Below, piece by piece: positions 22,936 through 33,809 of a stretch of 64,000 nucleotides of DNA (positions within the stretch are counted from its first letter, which is position 1; the number at the start of each line of letters is the position of its first letter). Both the position numbers and the translations under genes were made by a program. The DNA comes from Erythroxylum novogranatense (lineage: Eukaryota; Streptophyta; Magnoliopsida; Malpighiales; Erythroxylaceae). The notes under the pieces are model-generated. The model did no database searches. It saw nothing but the letters and a program-made list of their open reading frames with translations, and was not told the DNA's origin. The stretch is taken from assembly GCA_029891385.1 (NCBI GenBank), contig CM057231.1, forward strand, positions 70,008,476 to 70,072,475, given 5' to 3'.

Positions 22936-23852
22936 GCGAACCCAGGTTTCGAGCAGGAGATCGGATGAAACAATATGAAGACATTTGGTTCGTTTTTGCA
23001 TTGTTTGCATTGTATTATGAATTGAGATTTGAAATATTTTGTAAATGGCTTGAATTGCCGTTAAGTGATTATGATGTATTTCGAATGTATGAAGATTATG
23101 AATGAATGTATGAGAGTATGAAATTGTATATGGAATTGTGTATAAGTTTGGGAATGAGATTGAATTATGAGAATAGTAGATTGAATTACAATTATGAGAA
23201 TGTGTTAGAATTAGGATTGCGTTTGTTTCTGCTTGAGATCCCTGACGGAGGTCCGTTGATTTTGATGATTGTATGATTAATTGGGCTTTTAGAAGTGTAT
23301 TTTGAATACTTTGCAGGTTTAGGTTAGGATAAATGCCGTTATCTTGCTGAAATTTCGATAAAATTATAATAAAATGTAATTTAAAATTTGTATGGATAAA
23401 TAAGAATATGATCAGATTTAGAGATTTGCATGAGAATGATTTTTCCAAAAGTGGAATTTGGTTGTGTGATTTGAATGAGGTTGACTAATGAGGTAAGAAA
23501 TGAGAATAAGAAAAGAAAAGAAAAATTTATACCGAATTTTGGAACGTCTTAGGGTTTCCAACGCGATTATGTTCATTCGATCGTTTTCTTTGATTATTGT
23601 TCTCGGATGTCGGATATGTTTCAGTTTAATTGATTATTTCGTTTATCCCCGCCTTATGATTCGATTCTATTGATTTCTGTCGATTTGGTATTCGATTCCG
23701 ATTTGCATTTGCTTCGAGTATGCGCTTCGCTTTCGATTCTTATGCTTTGTTTTCTGATTCGAAATTTCGATGCAAAATTTCCGTTTCTATTCGATTCTGT
23801 TTTTCGTTCTGCTTTTTCGGTTGGGATCCGGTTTTCGGATCGGGTCCCAACA
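22936..23852 (+). mobile_element. LTR 3' end of the TGTTGG family, inverted relative to its neighbours
   Basis: Reads out to GGATCGGGTCCCAACA at 23852 and is homologous, reverse-complemented, to 14506-15500. It sits in the end of a gypsy pol gene: the chromodomain tail EATWETEEHMRR stops exactly here. The left end begins at GGTTTCGAGCAGGAGATCGG, where the related LTR has an acceptor-like AG. The first part of the LTR is absent. Confidence 0.65.
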
Positions 23853-25379
23853 GCCTCCTCATGTGCTCCTCAGTCTCCCAAGTCGCCTCTTTTGATGAGT
23901 GGTTCTTCCAAAGGACTTTTACCAATGGAATCACCCTGGATCTCAACTGCTTGACCCGCGATCCAATAATCCGCACCGGCTCCTCAACATAACTCAAATC
24001 ACTGGCTATCTCAATCTCCTGAGCCGGAATCACATGAGTCGGGTCAGAGCGATATCTCCGAAGCATGCTCACATGAAAGACGTCATGCAACAAAGACATC
24101 TCACTCGGCAATGCCAATCTATAGGCCAATGGTCCAATCCTCTCGGTAATCTCATACGGACCGATATACCGAGGACTCAACTTGCCCTTATGGCCAAATT
24201 TGAGAACTCCTCTCTACGGAGACACTCGGAGGAACACTCTATCTCCCACAGAATACTCCATCTCTCTCCGATGCTGATCCACATAACTCTTCTTCCTGTC
24301 TTGAGCCACCTTGATGCGACTCCTAATCAACTGTACCTTATCTATTGTGTCCTGGATCAGCTCGGGACCCTCTAACATCCTCATACCCTCTTCATCCCAG
24401 TAAAGAGGGGATCTGCACGATCGTCCATATAAAGCCACATACGGTGCCATGCCAATGCTACTCTGGTACTGATTATTATATGCAAACTCAACCAGAGGTA
24501 GATACTGATCCCATGCACCTCGGAACTCCAATACACAGGCTCTCAACATATCCTCAATGGTCTGAATAGTCCTCTCACTCTGCCCATCTGTCTGAGGATG
24601 AAACGATGTACTGAAGTTCAATCTCGTCCCCATAGCTGACTGCAAACTCCTCCAGAACCTCGAAGTAAACCGGGATCCCGTGCGACACTATCGATCATCG
24701 GGACCCTGCGTCGAACAATCTCCGCTACATACTTCTGGGCCAACTGATCGAGGGTATTGCTCTCCCTCACTGGCAAGAAGTGAGCCGATTTAGTCAACCG
24801 GTCCACTATGACCCAGATCGCATCACACTGCCTCGGCGTCCTAGGCAACCCCATAATAAAGTCCATTGTAATGCGCTCCCATTTCTACTCCGGAATGAGC
24901 AACGAATGTAGTCTCCCAACTAGGGCTTGGTGCTCAGCCTTAACCTGCTAGCACGTCAAACACCGAGAAACGAACTCCGCCACATGCCTCTTCATACCTG
25001 GCCACCAGAAATGCAACTTAAGAGTGCGATACATCTTGGTGACACTAGGATGCATGGCATAAGTAGCCAAATGAGCCTCCTCCAAGATCTCTCGCCTCAG
25101 ATCCTCTACATCAGGAACACACAGCCTCTGGCCCATCCACAAAGTACCATCTCTCAGCTCAAACTCAGACAGCCATCCAGATCTGACCCTATCCGTCAAT
25201 CTTACCAACACTGGATCCCGATCCTGCACTCTCCTAATCCGATCATGCAATACCGGTCTAAGCCTCAAAGTCGCAATCAGAGCTCCATCCTGACTCAAAT
25301 CCATCTGCACATTAAGAGCTCTCAACTGTACTAAACACGACAACCTCGAAACCTGCATCTGAGCTGCACTACCATACGA
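23853..25379 (-). pseudogene. Gypsy integrase with chromodomain, broken
   Basis: Minus-strand pieces in order: HHCC zinc finger ([23 protein letters not shown]; about 24948-25080), core with MDFIMGLPRTPR and WVIVDRLTKSAHFLPV (24618-24866), then HPQTDGQSERTIQTIEDMLR and FAYNNQYQSSIGMAP (24214-24645), and the GPY/F and chromodomain region (RYIGPYEITERIGPLAYRL, IPLVKVLW, EATWETEE; 23853-24180). A frameshift splits the core and a TAG interrupts the linker near 24885. The C-terminal motif resembles Tekay/Del-type chromoviruses; lineage by motif only. Confidence 0.85.
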
Positions 25380-25987
25380 TTTCCTACTCAATGCATCTGC
25401 CACCACATTAGCCTTCCCTAGGTGGTACTCAATAGTGCAGTCATAGTCCTTAAGCAGCTCTAACCATCTCCTCTGTCTCAGATTCAGCATTCGCTGATTC
25501 AACAAGTACCTCAAGCTCTTATGATCGGTGAAGATCTGGAACGTCTCCCCATACAAATAATGTCTCCAGATCTTCAAAGCAAATACAACTGCTACCAACT
25601 CCAAATCATACACTGGATAATTAATCTCATGGGATCTCAACTGTCTCGAAGCATACGCTATGACTCTCCCATGCTGCATCAGCACACAGCCTAAATCCTA
25701 CTGTGATGCATCACTAAACACCTCGAAACCTCCTGCTCCAGATGGCAGGGCTAACACCGGTGCCGTAGTCAACCGATGTATCAACTCCTCAAAAGTCCTC
25801 TGACACTCCTCTGTCCAACTGAAGGCCACACCCTTCCTCAGAAGTCTTGTCAAAGGGGCTAAGATCACAGAGAACCCCTCGACAAACCTTCGGTAATATC
25901 TTGCCAATCTGAGGAAACTCCTCAACTCTGGCACACACCTCGGAATCTCCCAACTCCTCATTGCCTCAATCTTGTGAGGATAGTGCT
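25380..25987 (-). pseudogene. Gypsy RT thumb and RNase H, truncated
   Basis: 25698-25961 encodes [27 protein letters not shown] and FSDASQ (RT connection to RNase H). 25380-25685 encodes [44 protein letters not shown] and [12 protein letters not shown] (RNase H). A TAG between them, after FSDASQ, breaks the frame. The RT palm, protease and gag are missing: the homology stops at about 25985, where the partial copia LTR begins. Confidence 0.85.
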
Positions 25988-26961
25988 GCGGTATCTAGCA
26001 ACACATCATGACCTCCAATTGATCAGAAAGTAATTGGTTTGACGAATGAACATGTATTCATCATGAACCATATCACGAACCTTTCCATAGACAATTACTG
26101 CAATTCGTCCTTTCACCATGCTATACCCCACTTGGTTATGAGTATGGGCAAAGTGTCAACTCTTTACTAGGCCGACTATGTCAAATCTAGTCCAGTGATT
26201 TCAGTTCTTGTCACGGGACTCATTACTTAATATGTCAATGAAGACACTCTTCATGACATACTTACTCCGACGAGAGATTTCCAGTAATGACCACGACGAG
26301 AGGCCGTGGGTATCATCTTCGCTATCACGAAGTGGTGAATCCTCTATTGGCTACTCAATTACCTTGAATACCTCAAGCTGCACCCAATCACCACCCTATG
26401 GCGACATCACGGAAGGCAACAAGGAATGGAGTCAAAGCACGTAATCGAGATCGAAGATATCCTTGAGCACCTCAAGTCTAAGGATACTTGCACCATTGCT
26501 ATGATGAGATTATCAGCGACATTAGAATAGGACATCCATGTGATGATCTCATGAAGGTCATCCAATGTACTTACTACCTCTAGTAAGCATCTACATCTCA
26601 ACCCTAAATATCTCATATTTACAGCTTTTGAGATCCACCGCTGATCAAATCAAGGAGCTTGAGATGTACTAGTCTCTCCGGATTCTGATGTCCAGCCTCG
26701 GTAATCCTATGACTAGGGATAATTTGAATCTTGACATAATTGTACATGATAGGAATCTCAGTAGTATGATCACATCACAATTTTCTTCATGCTATGTCAT
26801 ATATCATGGACTTCATTAATTTGCTTATAGATCAATATCCATTCATAAATAATGAACAACAAGTTAATGAAATATGCCTTTCTTTATTTATTCATAAAGT
26901 GTGTACACAAATTTGTACAAAATGCACTAAAGGCGATTGCCTTCAGGGCACTACTCTAACA
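25988..26961 (-). mobile_element. Partial 5' LTR of the copia element
   Basis: Minus-strand start TGTTAGAGTAGTGCCC at 26961 and homology to 7979-8932 throughout, with scattered substitutions and length differences. The LTR 3' part (about 800 bp), primer site and start of gag are lost at the junction with the gypsy pol. Confidence 0.75.
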
Positions 26962-27230
26962 GCGACGTGCCCACACTCTGACACCGCGACGTCCCATCGT
27001 TTGAAGTACCCTTTTGCCCTTATGTCCTGCGGTCTTGGCGTTTGTCCCGAGCCCTTCTTGTCTTTTCACGTTATGGCGTTCCATCTTCTTCGCCGCTTCA
27101 TCATCATCTTCTTCTTCTTCTTTTCTTCTTACTCTTTTCTTTTCCGCCGTCGTCGTTGCTCTAGCTCTCTCCGTTCGCTCTCTCGTGTTCTTTGAGTCCA
27201 CATCCGCTCTCCTTCGCATCTCCGATCTTT
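26962..27230 (+). mobile_element. Leader region before the Athila-like env-region ORF
   Basis: It begins with CGACG-type palindrome remnants (26962-26996), then a pyrimidine-rich stretch (27090-27200) and ends in a possible donor CTTTGTAAGTG near 27228. Noticeably GC-richer than the surroundings. The copia LTR cuts it off on the left, so gag and pol of this element are not in the window. Confidence 0.5.
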
Positions 27231-27540
27231 GTAAGTGTTCCATTGTCCTTCATGTTCTTGTTTTTTGTCTGCGTTGTTAGAGGTTTTGAGTTAGGTTTCC
27301 CGCGACGAGCGATTGTTCGCCGCGATGCGTCTGAAAAAATCGCCATACGCCGCGACGAGCGCATTGCCTCGTCGCGACGTACGAAGTACCTTGCCTCGCC
27401 GCGACGTCTGCTTCCGCACGTCGCGACGTCTAGTCGAGGACTTGGCCTCGCCGCGGCGTCTGCCCACACGTCGCGACGAGGAGGCTGATTTTTGCTTAAT
27501 TCCTTATTGATTTTTCTATTATGTTTCTTTTTGTTTGCAG
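27231..27540 (+). other. Probable intron upstream of the env-region ORF
   Basis: GTAAGTG near 27231 and TTTTTGTTTGCAG ending at 27540 give a plausible 310-base intron that ends just before an ATG at 27544. It contains a CGTCGCGACG cluster at 27301-27480. In Athila-like elements the 3' ORF is thought to be expressed from a spliced RNA; the splice here is a prediction. Confidence 0.5.
27301..27480 (+). repeat. Cluster of CGYCGCGACG palindromes in the probable intron
   Basis: Near-palindromic copies at about 27301, 27318, 27348, 27369-27378, 27396, 27418-27427, 27448 and 27468-27477. Core and half-sites match those at 22711-22933 and 30646-30745. Confidence 0.7.
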
Positions 27541-27543
27541 GAT

Positions 27544-28672
27544 ATGCCTCGCACAAAGAACGTTAGCAAGTCCCAGCGTCCCACGACCCCTTCTCATGTC
27601 CTTCCCTCTCCCTCACACTCGCTTGACGAGTTTATTTCTGCTCCACCTGTTTCCCCTCATCCCGCCGTCTCTCCACCTTCCTTAGGGGTTTTCTCCGCTA
27701 ATTCTCCCTCTCCTCAACCCTCACATTCTTCGCACCACCACCCCTCCCCTACCCATTCCCCTTCTCTCCAGGTTGATCCGGAGTATGTTGCCTGGCCATA
27801 AAAGCGAGGCCCGGCCATCTTGAAGGAAAACCTTTCCTTTGACCCCGCCACTAACCCATTTGTCCACCAACTCTTCGCACTCAACCTCATCACCCTTGCC
27901 CATACCCGCCTCTGGAACATCACCTTCGTCCTCCAAGATTACTACTATGCCCGCCACTCAGGCTCTTATGGCATTGCGTTTCGTGGTGTCTCCATTCCCG
28001 TGCCTTTACTTCCATCTCTATTCGGAGCATTATCGCTTCCTTCCACACCCGTTGCCCTACTGCGAGCTCATACGCGAGTACCCTTGGGATGATGTTCTTC
28101 ATACTCTCGCGAGGGTATTGAATGGTATCAACCGGTGGTGCTCAACGTTATCTCATTGGCGACCTTCGATCTGAAGCCCGTCAAGTGGCTTCATTTTATC
28201 TGCAACAACATCCTTCCTACTACCCACCTAGCCATGGTTCCCAAGGAGCAGGCCCTTTATATTTATCTGTTGATGGTCGGTCGGCCAGTCGATCTCGCCC
28301 ATGCCATCACCTCTGCCCTTCGTCAATGCATCCTCTCCACCAACCCCAACCATTCTCTCATATTTCCTCATCTCATCACTGACATGTTTCGGGCCTATCG
28401 GGTCCCGGAACATCCGAATGACCTTACCTTCGAGCCTGCCCCTACTTTCCGGTACATCCGTCTCCGTCAGCCTCGTGGCCCTTCCTACCCCATCTACCTC
28501 TTCCCCACCTTCTTCTCCTTCCCCTCCCCCTGCTACTTCTGCCTCTGTTCCTTCCCCTCCTGTTCCTCCTGTTCTTGTTACTCCACCCGAGGCTCCTCCT
28601 CGTGATCACATTCCCTCCCCTTCCGCCTCCTCTGCTTCACTCGCCCTTCTTCGCGGCGACTTGTGCGAATAG
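27544..28672 (+). pseudogene. Athila-like env-region ORF, decayed
   Basis: The ATG follows the predicted acceptor by three bases. A basic, serine/proline-rich N-terminus (MPRTKNVSKSQRPTTPS) leads to NPFVHQLFALNLITLAHTRLWN, then YCELIREYPWDD and LKPVKWLHFICNNILPTTHL with KEQALYIYLLMVGRPVDL in other frames. The order resembles the conserved plant transposon domain found in the 3' ORF of Athila-type elements. A TAA near 27801 and at least two frameshifts break it. A proline-rich tail follows (about 28450-28670). No membrane segment or signal peptide can be argued. Confidence 0.65.
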
Positions 28673-30371
28673 AGGCTCGGATGGCTGCAGACCGCCAGAT
28701 ACCACCACGATGTTCACACTTATCATGGATCGCTGCATTGCCCATCCCTCCTGCTCCCAGGATCCTTGATTGGTCCTAGTACTTCTCCGTGCTCCTCCGG
28801 ACCCACCAAATGATGATCCTTGACTTAGCTTTATCTTTTAGTTCTTTTCTTTTATTGTATTTCTTTTCTTTTGTTGTATTTCTTTCCTTTTGTTGTCTTT
28901 TCTTCATGTATTTAGTTCCTTAGTTCTTTTGTTTCTTTTGTCCTTGACTTAATCCGCTTCATACTCAATCTATGATTTTGTGCCTTCTTCTTCTCTTTTC
29001 CTTCCTCTACTTTTCATTGAGGACAATGTGTGCTTCAAGTGTGGGGAGTTGTTTCCTCATTTATTTTTCACATTGTATGATTGTTGATATTGAGGACAAT
29101 ATGAATTGTTGGCTAATTGGTGCATTCTGGCGATAAACTTGGTGAATTTTCTATCTTTACGTCATTACGCATTTCTTCGCATGACGAGTGTCCACACGTC
29201 ATGTAAACGCTCTTCAGATTTTGTATACGTCATGACGTCCATACGTCATGACGTCTGCTTCTACTGCGTCATGACGCAATACTCGTGCATGAATGATTCT
29301 ATGCTTAATTCTTCCACTCATTTCAAATTTATCTCGCACTAGACTTTTGTGGCTTTTGTTTTCAAAGTTTTTACTAGGTTCAAAATGATGCTTGAGTTTT
29401 TGAAAACACCTTCCATCCTTTTAATGATAATTGACCTTGACAAAATCTTGCTTTCAATGTTCTCAATTCAAAGTGAATGGAAGCATGCTAACAAAGTGGC
29501 ATTGTGAGTTTTTAAGACTTGGGATTGTTCATGAAGATTATACCCTTGTGGAAGGATATTTGAGCCATAACTTTTCCTCTATCTTTGTGTGCATCTACTT
29601 ATTTCATTCTTTTCTAGAACTTGTTTCAATTCTTACTTGAAGCTTAATGGACTGAATTTTTGTTGATATGATAGAGGCGTTCCTTTCTCAACCCATTTTC
29701 CTAAACACTGTCCACTACACATTTATCCCTTGCTAGCCCCTTTGAGCCCTCCTATTATGAGCATTTGCATTCATATCCTTGTGGTGTCATCAGTTATTTT
29801 GCCTATGTCAAAATAACATTAAAAAATAATAAAAAATAAAAATAATAAAAATTGTGTGTCCAGAAAGAGACAACGTCTCTAAAATGTTCAAATGTAAAAA
29901 AAAATTGCATTTTGTTTATGCAAATGATTAGTTTGCATTCCACTATTGACATCGATTCGCGTTTAGTGCATATGCTCATATTTTCTTTCTTTCCGTTCAT
30001 CCATTTCATTTAGCCTTCCATACATTACAACCCTCAAAGTCCTCTTGATCTTGAATGATAGTTTTCGTGGTGGAGAAATAGAATTGACCTGAAGCTTATG
30101 GTAAGAGATGGATTAAGTAGATTGAGAGAAAAAATATCCCTGAGACCTGAGTGAAATGGCGAAAACACTATATCTTGAGTGCTATCTCTTACATTCAATC
30201 TCTTGTACTTGAATTCTTTCAATGTTTATTTTATTAGCACTCTTTCATTTCTTGTGGTTGAATTATGAGGAAGTGACTTGCGTCAATTTCATTTTATTGT
30301 TTTGAGCATGGCTCGCTATTTTCTTTTCTCTTGTATTCTTTTGACTCTTGTAAACTTTGTCCAGAGTACAA
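28673..30371 (+). mobile_element. 3' UTR of the Athila-like element
   Basis: No coding. At 29016-29048 it holds ATTGAGGACAATGTGTG followed by AAGTGTGGGGAG, a pair common in the 3' regions of Athila and Tat elements. It also contains the CGTCATGACG cluster (29176-29280). The rest is T-rich without recognisable features. Confidence 0.6.
29176..29280 (+). repeat. Cluster of CGTCATGACG palindromes
   Basis: Perfect 10-bp palindromes at 29228-29237, 29244-29253 and 29267-29276, with diverged copies at about 29180 and 29197. The half-sites CGTC/GACG are the same as in the CGTCGCGACG clusters; only the central two bases differ. TGACG is also the core of plant TGA-type bZIP sites. Confidence 0.7.
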
Positions 30372-30391
30372 AGGTTTAAGTGTGGGGAATT
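30372..30391 (+). promoter_or_regulatory. Polypurine tract of the Athila-like element
   Basis: GGTTTAAGTGTGGGGAAT immediately precedes the LTR start TGATTGAGCC, the usual Athila/Tat arrangement. Confidence 0.75.
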
Positions 30392-31798
30392 TGATTGAGC
30401 CAAGTTTCTACTATGAATTGGCTGCATTTTATAGTTGCTTGTGCATGTGTTGACTCTAATTGATGATTTTGTGCTTAAATTGGTTCCTCATACGAGTTCT
30501 TTCAATTCTTAATTTGTCGATAAATTGTCATGATTTGATACTTATTTCTCTACAATTTTATTGGGACAATTGGTACTGCAAATTGTTGCTATTATCTTAT
30601 TGCAGAACAAAGGAGTCAACGTCGAAGTCAATGACCATAGGTCTTTCCGCGTCGCGACATGCGGCGATACACACGATGCGACAAGCACGATTGCACACGT
30701 CGCGACAATTTGATTTATTTATTTTATTCGTCGCGATGTACGAGCGGATATCCGAATTTTTATGGAAAGTTTGTCTCACTGTTTTGACCGGCCACGCTCC
30801 ATCATATAAAACTTGCCGTTTTTAGGTCATCACGCAGATCGGATAGAAAACTTTGAACACGCAGACTCGGAAGCGAAGAAGGAGGCGACATTGATTCCAT
30901 CTCCACGTTTTCATCATCGTCTACCACCGTCACCACCGCCGTCGTCTTACGCCAAAATGAGCATCGTTACATCTCCGATGTCGAGGGATCAACTAGAGTC
31001 ATGCGTGGTGAGTCAACTTTCCTCTTGAAGATGTAGCAATGGCTTGAGTTCACGAAGCTTGAAGGGAGTAATCACATAGTATCTGAATTCTAGTTATATT
31101 TGTGTAACCGAGTTAGAGGATTGCATCGATATTTCTAGATTAGCGTTGTTATAGTTTAAGCGCGTAATCGATAACTATGTTGAGATTTGGACTAAGTAAT
31201 TTGTAGAACTTTTGTTGCTTAATATATGAAGTTTCATATATGTCATTGAATATTGCATTTACGGTCTTTATCTGCCTAGTTGTGTTTGATTGAGATTGTT
31301 GTGTTTTATTCAATAGACCGGTTGCAATTGCTTGTCTATTCTCACACTAAGGTTTTTAACAAAGATTTAAATGATGGAGTTCATTAATTAAATCTTTGGA
31401 CCTAAAGAGTCCTTTAGGGTTGATCTTTCGAAACTTAGTGGATTGTATCCCTAAAAATCATTTTTGAGCTGTGATAGTCTGAGCCTCATTTTCAAGAGGA
31501 TTTTATCAATTTGATTTTATCTCGATTCTTTGTTTATTGCATTATTTCAAAATCCTAAAATATTCTTTTATACTTTTGTTCGATTTTGATTACTTTATCG
31601 GTTTTGATCAAAATACCAAACCCCGTTTATCGACTTCAATTGCAATTTTTGACATTTAGGCTAGTTTAGACCATTTTATTTGGTTCCAATTAAGTGAGAC
31701 GACCGAGGTTGCATTCTATACAAAGAATCTTGGAATTTATTTTATTTGACCGGTTTCTAAGGATCGATCGTAAGATCGCATCGACAGAGCCGCGATCA
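30392..31798 (+). mobile_element. 3' LTR of the Athila-like element
   Basis: Runs from TGATTGAGCC (30392) to GCGATCA (31798), 1407 bp, with the TGAT..ATCA ends typical of this group. A palindrome cluster at 30646-30745 lies upstream of a TATA box CATATAAAAC at 30803-30812. The 5' LTR is not in the window. The sequence right of 31798 is the first 84 bases of another Athila-like LTR, so this element inserted there. Confidence 0.7.
30646..30745 (+). repeat. CGTCGCGAC palindrome cluster upstream of the LTR TATA box
   Basis: Copies at about 30650-30658 (CGTCGCGAC), 30675, 30695, 30709-30717 and 30738. The cluster ends about 60 bases before the TATA box at 30803-30812. Same core as the internal cluster at 27301-27480 of this element. 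Confidence 0.7.
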
Positions 31799-32378
31799 TG
31801 CACCAATGAGTTTATTAATCATTTTATAGCTTTAATCACTAAGCATCAAGAAGTGAATGTATAAATAATTAAAAACACATCAATTTACCCCCATACTTAA
31901 CTTTTGACTATCATTAGGAAAAACAATAAAATCAAAATCATAAACTAAACACTTTCACAATTTCCATATTTCCTAAGAATATATAACCATAAATAAAGAG
32001 GGATAACTTTTAAACCATGAAAAGAACTCATCATTCAATGCCTTTACTCATGACTAATCAACAATTATTCCCTTTAGAAACTAAGCAATCTAATGGTAAA
32101 CTTAGACAAAGTGGTGTTTATAGCATTGATCCACAGGTGCACTTAAACACCATTCATGATCATGACATTCCACGACTTTGCATATCATTTTATTTCTCCA
32201 CCACTAGGATTCACAAGCATAATCATGAATTAAAGGACTTTTTAGGGTTATAATGTAGACAATAAAGGGAGATGTATTTGGATAGTGTGCAAAAGCCATC
32301 AAAGCTAGTGAAACAAAAAAACACTCAATGGAATATCAAGTGCAAAAAGTAACATTCACTCAAAACTATGTACCTAAT
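31799..32378 (-). mobile_element. Remnant of another Athila-like 3' end
   Basis: On the minus strand AAGTATGGGGGTAAAT (31883-31898) is a polypurine tract and TGATGTGTTTTTAATT starting at 31882 is an LTR start; only 84 bases of that LTR remain (31799-31882). The stretch 31899-32378 would be its 3' UTR, with no coding seen. Confidence 0.5.
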
Positions 32379-33806
32379 TGCAGTTTTTCGATATATGTAG
32401 TTTTAATATTTTAACTTTGATATTCCCCAAGCTTGCGAGTCATTCACATAGTATCTAAGGTGTCGATCCTATAAGGAGGGTTAATCTAATCCTAAACTCC
32501 AAGGTCGAAACAAATTGTAGAAATTCAGCCGTAACTAAGCTAAAATAATAAGGCAATTTAATCAACCAATTCAACTCAAGAATTAATCACGAAATAATAA
32601 CAATCAGCAAATTGCAATGTACACACCAATAATCAACCTAAGGAACTACCAATTGAGAGAAAGGGGGAATTTTTACCTATCTTCAACACTAACCTAATTA
32701 ATTATGAAATGTCAGATTATCGGTCCTGGACTATCCTAGAGTTGATTTCTCTCTCTTGAGTTATAACCAAAAGTCCTAAATTATAAACCCTAATCAGATT
32801 ATGAAAAATTACAATTTCTCAATTCACAATTTATCTAAACCCTTATTAGATCTAAAATTTCCACCAAACTACCGTAACTTATGTGAGATCTCTCCTCACA
32901 CAATTACCGATTTGAATGATTTCTTATTCTTATTAAATTACCCAACTCTTGTTAGCCCAATTTAATTATTTTTCATCAGTTCACCCTCTCTATTACTGGT
33001 TTATGAAAATGCAAAAATCAATCATAGTGAATCTAATTCAAATAAACAATCATATTTTTATTGAATCAAAGATAAAAATAAGCCAAAGGTGAGTTTAGAC
33101 AATTCTCAACATTCATAAATCCTATCTTAACAGCTATTCCAATTCTATATATAGAAAAAAATGGAAATACACTAGAAAATAGATTCGAATAGATGATGGA
33201 GGCAGTTACGACGAGAAACCTACTGTTATGGGAAGTACTTCGTGTAGGCTTCTTCTCCATGCCTCTCTTCCTTTGTCTCTTTCTTAATCTCTCAATGAAC
33301 TCTCTTTAGGATTTTGTGATGGTCGCTGATGCAAAAAGCTCGTCCTCTCTTTTATCTCATTCTTTATATATTTAATGTGTTCTGGAAAACTCTATGGTTT
33401 TTTTTGGGTCAAAAGGTCGGAAAAATCCCTCAAAACTTGACTTTTTATGTGTATGGGCGTTTGCCTGACGCAGGCCATGATCGTGGGCCAAGTCTTACGC
33501 TTTTGTCATGATCGTGGAAATTTGGCCACGATTATAGGTTATTTCCCTTGCTTCTGTCACAATTGTGACAAAAAGGCCACGATCATGGGCTGTTGTTTCG
33601 GTCCAAGTCTCTCCGAAAATTCGTTGTTCTTCGCTGTTGACCCTGAAACACTAACAAACACATCAAGGTACCTTAAAAACATAATAATTAAGCTTAAATG
33701 CTTGTACTAACCCATAAAAATACTTAAACACAAATAATTCACAAACTAACACAATTCTACCTAAAATACATACTAAACAATCGAATAAACAAATAAACAC
33801 ATATCA
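32379..33806 (-). mobile_element. 3' LTR of the large Athila-like element
   Basis: Minus-strand start TGATATGTGTTT at 33806; the end near 32379 is degraded. It is homologous over its whole length to the LTR at 61582-63000. A TATA box (AAATATATAAAGA, minus strand, 33361-33373) has a palindrome cluster upstream at 33473-33590. This LTR and its partner bracket 29 kb of internal sequence and insertions. Confidence 0.7.
33473..33590 (-). repeat. CCACGATCGTGG-type palindromes upstream of the LTR TATA box
   Basis: Palindromes or near-palindromes: GCCATGATCGTGGGCC (33473-33488), CATGATCGTGG (33507-33517), GTCACAATTGTGAC (33556-33569) and GCCACGATCATGGGC (33576-33590). They are spaced irregularly at roughly 20-40 bases. 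The partner LTR has a similar set at 62627-62785. Confidence 0.75.
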
Positions 33807-33809
33807 AAT

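Noticed and set aside
22879..23448. 189-codon minus-strand frame
   Set aside because: AT-rich, low complexity, opposite to the LTR fragment that explains this stretch; no domain seen.
27820..28174. Overlapping plus-strand frames of 90-111 codons and minus-strand frames of up to 78
   Set aside because: These are alternative frames of one decayed env-region ORF in GC-rich sequence.
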